30,359 nucleotides of DNA from Phialocephala subalpina. Lineage: Eukaryota > Ascomycota > Leotiomycetes > Helotiales > Mollisiaceae. Below, piece after piece: positions 21,555 to 30,359 of the stretch. Within the stretch, counting starts at the first letter, position 1. Every line of letters begins with the position of its first letter. Location of the stretch: the NCBI GenBank assembly GCA_900073065.1, contig FJOG01000066.1:5316-35674 (forward strand). The letters are read 5' to 3'. The translations under genes and the position numbers were made by a program. Below the pieces are notes generated by a model, which was not told where the DNA came from, searched no databases, and saw only the letters and a program-made list of their open reading frames with translations.

Positions 21555-22331
21555 ATGCCAGCTCAAAGCACCCTCTCCACCACCCTCCGCCACTTTCACA
21601 TCCCCGGCAAGCCAATTCTCCTCACCAATATTTACGACGCAATGTCAGCCCGCGCTGTCGCCGCTCTTCCAGCGACCCAGGCTCTCGCAACAGCCAGCTA
21701 CGCCGTCGCTGGTGCGGCAGGAGTCAAAGACGACGATATGACATTGGAAACTAACCTCGCCGCCGTCCGTGCTGTGTCGGTAGTGGCAAAGGAATACGGC
21801 CTTCCTCTCACAATAGATTGGCAAGATGGCTATGGAGATAGACTCGAGGAAGGGATTCAAAAGCTTCTACAACTCGGCGTTGTGGGCATCAACCTCGAAG
21901 ATTGCGACAAAGACAGCCAAAAGATGATACCCATTGCAGTGGCGGCTGAGAGAGTCAAGCGTGTCTTAGCAACGGCGAGGGCAGCGGGTGTAGATGATTT
22001 CGTCGTCAATGCTCGCACTGATGCGCTCATTCACGACGGCCCACTTTCGGACGCTATTGAGAGAGGAAAAGCCTATTTAGCTGCTGGTGCTACTACAGTC
22101 TTTGTTTGGGGAGGCTCGATTCGTGGTGGTGTCACGAGGGAGGAGGTGAAGAAGTTGGTCGACGCTTTCGATGGGAAGCTGAATGTTTCACTGAAGATTG
22201 GCGAGGGCGGTTTAAGTGTGAAGGATCTGGCGAGGATCGGTGTTGCAAGGATTAGTATTGGGCCTGCGTTACAATTTCTGGCCATGAAAACTTTTGGAGA
22301 TGAGGCGGAAAAGGTGTTGGCTACGAGATGA
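21555..22331 (+). CDS. PEP mutase / isocitrate lyase-superfamily enzyme
   Basis: Member of the superfamily of Mg-dependent C-C or P-C lyases (methylisocitrate lyase, oxaloacetate hydrolase, PEP mutase). Single exon, 258 residues from ATG 21555; longer upstream reading is open but has no family similarity. The family start is seen in FHIPGKPILLTNIYDAMSAR. Metal-site motifs are IDWQDGYGD (Asp88, Asp91) and GINLEDCD (Glu115, Asp116), then VVNARTDAL and the barrel strands TVFVWGG, LNVSLKIG and RISIGPAL. The Cys-containing KKCGH loop of true isocitrate lyase is absent, so the enzyme belongs to the short PEP-mutase-like group, often annotated as carboxyphosphonoenolpyruvate phosphonomutase-like. 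Substrate unknown. Intact; codon use is GC-rich at third positions in the first half. Confidence 0.9.
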   Translation: MPAQSTLSTTLRHFHIPGKPILLTNIYDAMSARAVAALPATQALATASYAVAGAAGVKDDDMTLETNLAAVRAVSVVAKEYGLPLTIDWQDGYGDRLEEGIQKLLQLGVVGINLEDCDKDSQKMIPIAVAAERVKRVLATARAAGVDDFVVNARTDALIHDGPLSDAIERGKAYLAAGATTVFVWGGSIRGGVTREEVKKLVDAFDGKLNVSLKIGEGGLSVKDLARIGVARISIGPALQFLAMKTFGDEAEKVLATR

Positions 22332-22821
22332 ATTATAGGAGAATCCAATGGTATATCGTCAGATCTAAGTTATTGATTGTATACTGTCTTACTTTGGCCG
22401 TCCCTTTTTGGGTCGTGAAGCGAAGATGGCATATGGCAAAGTTGAAACAGTCAATTCGGCTAGTCTTGCTTCTCCAAGTAAATCTGCACTGCTTATGATA
22501 ATGGCAGCACTTTTCCTAGCTACGCCTGTCACATTATTATCGGCATTGTCCAACCTGAAATGTATGTGCAGGATGTAAATATTTATAAATCAGACTTCCG
22601 GGGATGGCAGATTAGAGCATCCTGTAACACCTCAATTCAAGTCACAATTTTACATGTTGTGAAGCGCCTCGCGAGACATACTGTGGTTTGGCTATCACGC
22701 CAAAATCCAGGCTGTAGATCGACCGCACTTGCAATTGATAATAAGAAGAGTTCCGAGGTTGGCTAATCCATTGACCCACAGTCCGAAACTAGAAATATTT
22801 CTTCAAGAAATTGATCTGCTT
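22332..22821. other. 3' intergenic region between convergent genes
   Basis: This separates the convergent lyase and alpha/beta hydrolase genes. No gene or RNA is seen. Poly(A)-signal-like AT stretches occur on both sides. Confidence 0.4.
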
Positions 22822-23797
22822 TTAAACATTTTCCTCAAAATATTCTCCAAAATAGTTTGCGAGATGATGACTACGCAAAACAACGAACTCCTTTGGCTCA
22901 CCCACAAGAGCAAAAGCCTTCTCGTGTATCCAAAGTGGATCGGATATAGCATCAGTGCTGGCTGCGAGGTAGAGCAATGCCCTTAGTGCAATCTTGTGGA
23001 TGTAGTCGACAGGTTCGATGTTAGCGATATGATAGAAGCTTTGCAAAGTCAACTTGTTTGCAGATTGAGTGCCCACCGCGTTGGATCTCTCGCGTGCCGA
23101 AGTAATGAAGTTGTATGCATCGATCCCCGTTAAGAATTTCTGTGGTCCCTTGCCCAATGCACTCTCCTTCGAATCTGCCCAGAGAGTGACATACTCAATT
23201 GTCAGTTCTTGACCAGCGATCCTAGCTGCAGCTGTATTTGCCCGATCCTTCCAAGCTTTATCAGCTGGATACGATTCGGCGTCCCTAGCACCAGATGTGA
23301 ATGGCATGACCAAAATCACAGCGGAGAGTCTCGGGTCGTTGCCGGCAATCATGCTTGCGCCCCCAGAATATCCGATGCCCCAAATTGCGATGCGGGGCTT
23401 CTGGTTGGTACGTTGTAAAGACGAAGCGAATGTAATTGCATTATGATAATCTATAGCTTGCTGGAGAGGAATGGTTTCGAATTGAGGAGTTCCTTCACTA
23501 GAACCCCATCCCCGGTGGTCGTAGGCGAGAGCAGAGATCCCCGCTGCTGGGAAACGCTTAGCAAATTCGTCCACAAAGTGTTCTTTCAAGAAGCTGAGCT
23601 AGATTCATGATCAGTATCTTATTTTGGTTCCTCGTGGTGTCGAAATGAGTAGGCTGTAGACATACCCCTTGGGTCATGACAATAATAAGAGCCACTTTCG
23701 CTTGAGATTTGTACAGGTCCCCTTTCAACATAGTACCGTCGAATGTTCTGAATTCAACTCTTTCAGACGACATCTTGTTGTCCCTGTTTGTAGGCAA
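22822..23797 (-). CDS. Alpha/beta hydrolase (dienelactone hydrolase/X-Pro peptidase-like)
   Basis: Serine hydrolase of the alpha/beta fold; relatives in fungal clusters cleave esters, thioesters or C-C bonds. Exon 1 (23797-23666) and exon 2 (23598-22822) flank a 67-nt intron (GTATGT...CTAG, branch ACTGAT) and give 302 residues; the ninth codon, also ATG (MSSERVEFRTFDG), resembles the family start better and would give 294. Motifs: ALAYDHRGWGSSEG (oxyanion-side loop), nucleophile Ser122 in WGIGYSGGAS, the lid region with ESYPADKAW, DYIHKIALRALLYLAASTD carrying a candidate acid, and the His in VLRSHHLANYF. All triad positions are present and the frame is unbroken. Substrate unknown. Confidence 0.9.
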
Positions 23798-24356
23798 TGA
23801 AGATGGAGCTACTCTTTCTTCGCTTCATCGATGCATAAGCGGGGCAATGGAGTTTATGATTCTTTCGGAATTGGTGAATATTATTCTTCGCTGCAGAATG
23901 GTGGATAAGATTGGACCTCATTGATTGATTGTTGCTGCAGTGATAACGTACTATGCAGTAACTTAACGACATCTTGTCTAGAATAGTCTGTGTCGTTTCA
24001 TATCAGGGTCCTAGGCACATCGTCAAAATCTGCATACCAAACGTTGCATCCTCAACACATTGCTTCATTTTAGCTAGTATTCCTGAAGGTTGAGTCGCGG
24101 ATCACTTCATGCCACGGCCATTAATTTCTTTGGACAAGACTGCAGACACTGTACGTGATTGTTAATGAATCCGTCCCGTTCTCATTCGTATATATAAAAT
24201 GTCATTTATCTCAACCGTGGCAATTGACTTCGGACTTCTCGCCAAATATCTGCCATAATACAGAGGGCGAGTTGGTCCATGTACTTCAACGTCGCTACTA
24301 TTGACTTTGATCAAACTTCAACAACTCATACCGATTTCAGATAAACCTTTCCGAAG
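23798..24356. other. Intergenic region between divergent genes
   Basis: It holds promoters of the hydrolase (minus) and of the broken esterase (plus). No coding frame with similarity, and no RNA gene, is seen. Confidence 0.4.
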
Positions 24357-25229
24357 ATGGTGCGATCACAGCTTTCAAAAGAGTGGCTAGAGGTGAGTCT
24401 TGGGTACTTTTACGAACTCCGAACCTCTCTCGTGATAGTTGGAATGACATTGACTGGAGAAGTACGCAACCACAAACCCCCGAACAATCGACCATACGCA
24501 AGAGATTCAACACATTAGGGAGCAAATAAAAGCTCAATCACTTCGAAACATATCCAGGTTGTCTGAGCCGTCTTTCAAGCCCTTGCCGAGAATGTCGAGG
24601 CCATCGACACAACAATGCTACCGAGTATGGAGGTGATGTTGGCAGAGGCTTCCTGGTAGGTAGAGCAATACCCGGAGCGCACATTGCTGCAATTTGCACA
24701 ATTCTGGCAAGAAATTACCATCCCGAGATGAGATTGACAGGACAATGTCTCGTGGTTCCTGTGATAATGTCTTGGGGGAGGGGAGAGTAATTGCCGCGGA
24801 AGTGAAAGGGCCTTGTTACGTCTCATCAGGAAAACGCTCACGCTCCGTTGCTGAGCGAGATGGATCTCCAACGATATCTGTCGCTGCTCAACATTCCCAA
24901 CAAGGAAAGACCGGACGAGAATGCATTCCCAGTATGGGCTGAATTACATGGTCTTCCTCCAGCATACTTGGCTATGGACGGCCCAGATCCACTTCGTGAT
25001 GAGGGTTATCTCTATGAGAAGTTGCTCCGTGAGGCAAGAGTGCAAGCAAGGACTGACCATTATGAAATGCCAAACTGGTGAGTTGATAATTAAATAGCTG
25101 TTGGACTACCTGACTAATAAGCAACGTAGGTTGGTTCAATTTCCAGACTTGCCGACGGCAGGGAGAGCCGGAATAGAGCTTGCCACTGGAGTTCGCTGGT
25201 TGCTTCAAGTTGGAAAATACACACTCTAA
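24357..25229 (+). pseudogene. HSL-type esterase (alpha/beta hydrolase fold-3) pseudogene
   Basis: Hormone-sensitive-lipase-type esterases cleave short acyl esters. The start MVRSQLSKEWLE (24357-24392) is followed by a 46-nt intron (24393-24438). Then fragments in several frames read IREQIKAQSL and LSEPSFKPLP. From about 24620 one frame runs GRGFLVGRAIPGAHIAAI, LTGQCLVVPVIMSWG, stops TAA and TGA (about 24788 and 24800), then LLSEMDLQRYL, GLPPAYLAMDGPDPLRDEG and MPN. A 52-nt intron (25078-25129, branch CTGACTAAT) leads to a last exon with LVQFPDLPTAGRAGIELATG, ending at 25229. The block with the oxyanion HGGG is missing, apparently deleted, and the nucleophile motif GTSAG is replaced by RAIPG, so Ser is gone. 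Clearly inactive; family assignment is firm from the C-terminal half. Confidence 0.82.
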
Positions 25230-26120
25230 TAGGTGGAGGCCTAGAATTTATGTGACCGCAAATACACACACACGAATGACAATTGTCTCTCGAGATTCTT
25301 CTCAGATGAATATTGCTCTCCTATGTGTTGTTGATTTTCTCATACTTTTCGTGATGCTCTGTGATACATCCCAGATGAGTGTCTGTCAACCTTTGGTCCT
25401 GGTAATGGTTACAGTCATTCAAAATAAGTATATGGAATTGTTTGGACGAGAAAGCCATCGAAGAAGTGCGGCCAAAGGGAAATACGGTGTTGGCGCACGT
25501 GACTGTAGAGGCACTGTCCTGTGAGAATGCAGCTAAAGGGGCGCCATGATGCCAAGGACTGAGAATAGCATTCGAGAATAGTATTCGGCAAGCGAGTATA
25601 TTCGAGGGGCCATGTCCATATTTGGATGAAGCGGCAGGGAAGCTCTCCTTCGTGGGATGATTCCTAAACATTTCTTCCTTTTTGCTTAGCCGAGAATGAT
25701 GATTAAGCAAATGTCGAGCGGCCGACCCTACGCCCTGCAATTGTCATGACGGGCTATGTAGCGGCACTGGAGAAAAGTCAGGAATACTGATTCCTAATCT
25801 TTTATCCTGCGATAATTTTCACGAAAGTGCATACCTACATAACATTCCCTCTAGTTATCTGCCTTTAGCTGGGGAGGTGTTGTAGCAGGAGAGGAAGTCC
25901 CTTTTGGAACCTAAATCGCACGCTATTGACAAACTCCTGAGTCAGAACACAAGGCATAGGTGGCGAAAGGCACTCTTGGCATTCTGTGCGATGCGTTCAG
26001 CCCCGCTTGAACTTCAAGGCAAGAATTTTAGATATAGAAAGAAGGCTCAGAATCAGAATCGATTCTCTTTGGCATCATCTACAATACTAGATTATCAGAC
26101 CTTGTGTCCGTCTGCTTCAT
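25230..26120. other. Gene-free stretch with an unassigned coding-like frame
   Basis: No recognisable gene. On the plus strand, 25436-25660 reads CLDEKAIEEVRPKGNTVLAH and, after one TGA (25547-25549), continues in frame through FENSIRQASIFEGPCPYLDE to the next stop. It has coding-like composition and may be a broken exon. A minus-strand frame of 139 codons overlaps it (25321-25740) but shows no domain. A CA-rich microsatellite (ACACACACAC) sits at about 25264-25273. Confidence 0.3.
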
Positions 26121-26944
26121 TCAAGACGAAGGATTGGCCTCCTTTTGCGTTTGTATCATCTTCTTCACGGCAGGTCGCTCCAGAATTCTGTGGTGCCAAG
26201 CCCACCGATTTGGATACAATGCCTTTCGCTGTTCCCTCAATGCGGCTTCTGGATCTCCTTTCAATCTAACGTCCAAGGTGAGGTCCCAATTCACAAAAGC
26301 AAGATCCGCAATGGTGCATTTGTCTCCAACAAGATAAGTCTTTCCATCGAGAGCAGTATCTATGGTGGCCAATGTCCGTTTCACAATTCCTCGAAGATGG
26401 GCTTGCGCTTCTGGGTTGTTTTTTCCGAGAGCGAAAAGAAGAGCCTACTCAAGGTTAGTAGTGATCTCTTTGAAGCATCAGGATCACGTACTTGTTGAAA
26501 CATTGGAGCTTGTGTAGCTCCTTGAAGGTAAAGCCACTGCGAGACCAAGTATTTCTCGGGGGTCGTGCGGAACGTGAGCTTCGCGTCCTTGTCGTACTGA
26601 TCGACGAGGTAAAGTGCAATCGTGTTTGACTCCGTCAGAGGTACACCTGTTCGCCGCCGATCAACTTTCTGAGATCGGGGTGAATTGGAGGTATTACCAG
26701 TTGCAGGGTCGTAGATCAAAGGCACTCGTCCAGCAGGATTTTTATTCAAGAATCCCTCATCTTCAACCCCATTTGGAACCTTTCCGAATTCCAGATAAAT
26801 CGTCTGGTAAGGGACTTCGAGCTCCTCAAAAACTGTAACTGATTTCCATGGATTCGGTCCTTGACCTATACGAGGGTCAATCTTAATAACCGGTACACGG
26901 TAAGCATACGTACGGTGTGAATAGAAGGTGATTTTCTCAGCCAT
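26121..26944 (-). CDS. Glutathione S-transferase, Ure2p-like
   Basis: Cytosolic enzyme that joins glutathione to electrophiles, or reduces peroxides. I join four exons: 26944-26914, 26865-26698, 26646-26492 and 26444-26121, giving 225 residues. The first two introns (48 and 51 nt) are multiples of three and lack stops, so a direct reading also stays open; spliced, the text becomes FYSHRQGPNPWK and DPATGVPLTESNTIALYLV, both exact family patterns. The third intron (47 nt) has a CTACTAAC branch. The thioredoxin-like domain covers residues 1 to about 85 with NKNPAGRVPLI (cis-Pro loop) and ESNTIALYL (glutathione gamma-Glu site); the helical domain includes YLVGDKCTIADLAFVNW (N-capping box). Intact. 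A role in detoxifying quinones or other local products fits the neighbours, but is inference. Confidence 0.9.
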
Positions 26945-27839
26945 GTTTCAATACTCTGGAATGCAGGAAATCATGTCCGGTGAGTATAAAACCAAAGTCC
27001 TAAATGACTCGCGTGGATTTAGATCTGATATAGGCGGACGTTCTTCAGCATCATCGTAAGGAGAATTACAAAGCGGTAATAACCTTTTGAGGTTATCAAT
27101 AATGCCAGTACATGATGTAGGGTTATCTGTGAGAGTTTGAGCTAGTTGCTTACTCAATCAGACAATAAAACACCTTCTTGAGCCTGAGATGAAGGATTCG
27201 GCAAGGGTTAGTTGATTCCACATCCGGAATGATGCCTCCGAAGCGACTATCTTTCTTGCGAATCCCGAAATTCCCTCTTCTGCATGATTTTGGAGTGCGG
27301 AGATATAGCAAGGCAGTGGTTTATTTTTTCTGTTTAGCAGCAAGAGGCCAAAATAGCTTGTAAAAATGGGACGTCGAAACAAATTATCAAATCTTTTAGG
27401 TCTCCAACACTTCCGCTGCCAACGAAGCATTGTTAGGTCGATATCACCTCGATGGCAGGAACAAAGAGGAATTATTCTTCAAGACCTTTTTTGTAATGCT
27501 ACTCAAGCACAGATATTGTTGTAGATCGAATCGCCAAACGATCCCATCGTTGACATGCTTGCTCTCTCCAAATGAAGTAGTTGGGGTCCTACGGACACAC
27601 TCGTGAACGTCACCAGACGACAATTTCGAACCTCCAAATTTGTTACAACCGCACGAAAAGCCCAACTAGACCCCGGTTTCACTGCCAACAATCTAATGGC
27701 TATTTGCGGCATGAGGATTACCTGGACCAACAACTTGATTAACCACCTCTATTACGATCCTTCGCCCGCGCCGAGAACCTAGTGGCCGTTCTAGCAATAT
27801 CAGGGATCAAGTGGCACCATATACATGCACATTTGTGCA
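26945..27839. other. Intergenic region, possible degenerate coding scrap
   Basis: The promoter of the GST lies at its left end and the 3' side of the tyrosinase at its right. Minus-strand frames at 27158-27430 and 27444-27665 show no domain. On the plus strand, about 27648-27778 reads ARKAQLDPGFTANNLMAICG followed by MRITWTNNLINHL and a stop; the W-T-x-N-L-x-x-H-L pattern recalls a stretch found in some fungal membrane proteins of unknown role, so this may be a scrap of such a gene. Weak evidence. Confidence 0.25.
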
Positions 27840-29053
27840 TTAAATGTATTCATAACACAACGTGGTTCCTCTTGTGTACATCACATCCCGGATTGGCGTC
27901 AAGGGGCCAAGAGTTGAGTAATTCAGCTGGTAATCCAAGGTGACATTGATAAACGGCTCCCAGACGCTCGTGTACCCAGAAATATCCGTGAGTCGAGCTT
28001 CCAGATCCATATCTTGCCAAATTGCCCAGACGCGATCGAGGTTTGCGTGATGGAGGTAGAAGAGGGGATCTAGGCCGTATTCAGTCTCATCACCGGCCTT
28101 TGGGGTTAATAAATGTGTCTAGACATACCTCCGGGACTTGAGAAGACATTACCCATCTCTCCACTGATCATCCCGTGCCCTGAGTCATGAATCTTAAACG
28201 GTGGAGGCTTGAAAGCTCCCCCACTCTCCTGGCGAAATGCCTCAAAGTTCGGTTGCTTGGTGGTATTCGCAACCTGCGTCGAGTTTCCTAAGTAAGCAAA
28301 GTTGCTGTTGAAATTCCGCACAATGCAATGGCTCGTGACGGAAGTTCCGGGTCCGACCGAGAGATTGTAATTGACGAAGGGCCCATCCTGGATGCATCCG
28401 CCCCCTGAATTGGTTGGCGTAGAGTTGCCGAAGAAGCCTGTCCAGTTGGCAATGTATGCTCCATTTCCGCCGAACCCATAGACAGGATCGAAAATCGGAG
28501 AGTTAGTGAAACTGTACTTTATTAGAATTTGTCTGCTTCTACAGGAGGAGATACCTGCGATGATCCATTGTCTACGTCTAAAGACCAGCTCCAATATGGT
28601 TGAGCGCCACTGTAGCCACACTCTTCTCTCAAAGTTTTCTCATAGAAATGAAGAAATCCTCGATGAAAATGTAGGAATTGGCCCTAGAAGACTAATTATG
28701 AGGATGTATAAGCAAATATTTGGGATTATAACATACAACCCAGTGGATCCCATAGGTAAGGGCAATGTGTAAGGCCTGAAAATCATCAAAGCGAGTCTTT
28801 GGGCCACTGAATGGTGTGATGGAAGGGAGGTCCATCATACATAACACAGCATCTAAATACTCTAGCTGTAGCTGCTGGCTCATTGACCTCCTACACTGAA
28901 ATGTGAGCGAGCAGATTCTCCGGTGTTGGGTCTCATGAATTACCATTCTTGGCGTTGAATAAGTGCTTCACAAGTGTCTGTGTGAAAGTTAACTGTAACA
29001 CAAAAGCTAATGGTACCGGCTAGCAGAACTAGAATCTGGTGACCGAGCAGCAT
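27840..29053 (-). CDS. Secreted tyrosinase (common central domain)
   Basis: Type-3 copper oxidase that hydroxylates monophenols and oxidises diphenols to quinones. I rebuild five exons: 29053-28944, 28890-28737, 28683-28559, 28511-28129 and 28069-27840, giving 333 residues. A signal peptide (MLLGHQILVLLAGTISFCVT) starts it. The CuA region is FDDFQALHIALTYGIHW plus GQFLHFHRGFLHFYE with His78, His86 and His95 as candidate ligands; then GAQPYWSW and SPIFDPVYGFGGNGAY. The CuB region is KIHDSGHGMISGEM (His238, His242) and DPLFYLHHANLDRVW (His264, His265). It ends GTTLCYEYI. Introns 1, 2 and 4 are GT-AG (53, 53 and 59 nt). Intron 3 keeps the frame only with a GC donor (28512-28558); a GT donor four bases later would break it. 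So either a GC-AG intron or a frameshift exists. Short tyrosinases of this type lack the C-terminal cap. Confidence 0.85.
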
Positions 29054-29713
29054 CTTCAAGTTTGGAAGTCAGATAGAAAAGTATCGGTCGGGTCAGAGCG
29101 GCACTTATTATTTGCACCTGTGCCTTCCACTAAATTTCTCGTCCGTTTCTCCGTCGGGATTGCTTCTCGTTTGAGAATATTAGGTTGCACTGCATTTTAG
29201 TCCAGGATCGACATTGGCTCCAGCTGCATGCATATCTCCTTGGCATTAGGTGAGATTTGCCGATCCGAACTAAGCTGACCGCAATATGCTTACTAACCTT
29301 ATAGGTTCACATTAGAGTATCATCTCCTCACTGATTAATAGTCAGTTCTCCTCCCACTGCACTTCGCTTGTGGTCGGGAAAAGCAAGTGTCCCGTTCAAG
29401 CAAGAGTAACTCCACCCCGTTCTCGACCGTTGATGATTCGTAGACCATTTTCCTGCAGAATGGCTGCCAGCTTTGATGGATTGGTCTTACAGCCAACTCA
29501 TCTAGAAGTTTCAATACAGAAATCGTGATTTTTACTCCTGGCTTTAATAGATTCGCAATCTCTAACGACGAGAAACATTAACCGTGACACATTTCATGAT
29601 ACATAGTTCACCCGTTTAGTTATACAGCTAGTAGTAATTATATATTGAAGTGATACATAGTTCTACAAGCCATGATATTTGAGAAAGAGAATGAGGCAGG
29701 TATTGCAGTCATC
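29054..29713. other. Gene-free stretch upstream of the tyrosinase
   Basis: It holds the tyrosinase promoter on its left side. No coding frame, RNA gene or repeat is supported. Confidence 0.4.
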
Positions 29714-30184
29714 TTACTTGGGACGTCTTTGATACCCTTGCTTCCATAATGATACCGTCTCATCAGGTTGTTGTAATAGTCGTCCGACCTCCCCACTGTC
29801 CTTTTCCTCCCAGCCTTTGAGAAAAGCATACCCCTTATAATCTTCCAGAGTCTTATAGAAAGTCGCCCCAAACTAGTCTCGCAAAATGCCACACGCTCAT
29901 CCATCGTCCTTGCCATCTGCAGCCGTGATGGAGCTTCAGGTAGCAAATTATCCTCCTCATCGATACCCGCGAAGACCGTATCAAATTCTACAACCCATAG
30001 TCCACCAATCGACGGTCATCCAACCTTGACAAATCGTTTCTCTCTCATTGTAGCTGGCAGTTGATCTGCAACCACAAACGAGCCGTCGCCGGCACGAGCC
30101 CCCCTTCTCGACAGCAACAATGATCAAGTAACAGGTTTCACTATCCTACCACTTTGCACCAAGAAGCAGCAAGCATGGGTAGAA
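29714..30184 (-). pseudogene. Broken gene of unknown family
   Basis: A minus-strand frame reads GDGSFVVADQLPATMREKRF and VKVG, meets TGA (30016-30018), and goes on in the same frame through PSIGGLWVVEFDTVFAGIDE and RLQMARTMDERVAFCE. One base shift near 29864-29873 then gives ATFYKTLEDYKGYAFLKGW, EEKDSGEVGRLLQQPDE and WKQGYQRRPK, ending in TAA at 29714-29716. The composition looks strongly coding and TGA may replace Trp, but I do not recognise the family; it is charged, has no signal peptide or membrane span, and probably is the C-terminal part of a longer protein. Sequence upstream of about 30184 loses coding character and the AT-rich block starts 70 bases further on, so the 5' part may have been lost to the repeat. 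Confidence 0.5.
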
Positions 30185-30252
30185 AGCATCTTCTACTTTT
30201 TGGTCTTTCGGCCGCTCAAAAGGCAGATCAAAGGGGCTAAGTCCAGGAAATT

Positions 30253-30359
30253 TGAAATTAATCGCATTAATTTTATTAAGAATTATTTTACAATTTTTTT
30301 TAAAAAATCATTATATAAAATTCTTTATTAATTTAATTATCAATTTTTTTTATTTAAAA
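30253..30359. repeat. AT-rich block, right flank
   Basis: Composition switches abruptly to A/T runs with no CpA-rich sequence, like the left flank. It runs off the window end. No gene is seen. It is most likely RIP-mutated repeat DNA bounding the gene island, though only about 100 bases are visible. Confidence 0.65.

Noticed and set aside
26945..27665. Minus-strand frames upstream of the GST
   Set aside because: No domain, and composition resembles intergenic DNA.
1..30359. Core secondary-metabolite synthase, CRISPR array, tRNA or rRNA gene
   Set aside because: No adenylation, ketosynthase or terpene synthase motifs, no regularly spaced repeats, and no RNA gene consensus were seen on either strand.

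Overview
The window reads as nuclear DNA of a filamentous ascomycete (Pezizomycotina). The evidence is short GT-AG introns of about 46-90 nt with fungal branch points, a HET-domain gene, a GPI-anchored aspartic protease, and AT-rich blocks at both ends that carry the signature of repeat-induced point mutation (RIP): TpA is abundant while CpA and TpG are scarce. The class cannot be fixed from this sequence alone; a Leotiomycete-like fungus would fit.

Layout. Bases 1 to about 3840 are RIP-type AT-rich DNA, interrupted by one well-preserved 347-bp solo LTR (2760-3106) with a perfect 5-bp target-site duplication. From about 3840 to 30250 lies an island of normal base composition, and AT-rich DNA resumes at the right edge. 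Genes in order: HET-domain gene broken by an in-frame stop (4008-5749, -); broken PhyH-type dioxygenase (7070-8092, -); five-exon MFS transporter (8753-10725, +); yapsin-like aspartic protease (11547-12984, -); ruined arylsulfotransferase-like gene (about 13552-14880, +); NmrA/isoflavone-reductase-like oxidoreductase (15400-16414, +); MDR quinone oxidoreductase (16997-17980, +); SnoaL-like protein (18182-18784, -); carboxymuconolactone-decarboxylase-like pseudogene (19066-19580, -); decayed dimeric alpha/beta-barrel gene (20196-20873, -); PEP mutase/isocitrate lyase-family enzyme (21555-22331, +); alpha/beta hydrolase (22822-23797, -); broken HSL-type esterase (24357-25229, +); glutathione S-transferase (26121-26944, -); secreted tyrosinase (27840-29053, -); and a broken gene of unknown family (29714-30184, -).

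Working together. The content is that of an accessory detoxification or aromatic/secondary-metabolite modification island: transporter, reductases, GST, tyrosinase, dioxygenase, SnoaL-like and CMD-like proteins, hydrolases. No polyketide synthase, NRPS, terpene synthase or pathway regulator is visible, so no product can be named. About seven of sixteen genes are broken by stops and frameshifts while nine look intact. Several of the stops are C-to-T changes in CpA context, the RIP-type change, which suggests that mutation has also reached genes between the AT-rich blocks. Most exon structures given here were rebuilt by hand by joining reading frames across splice sites.
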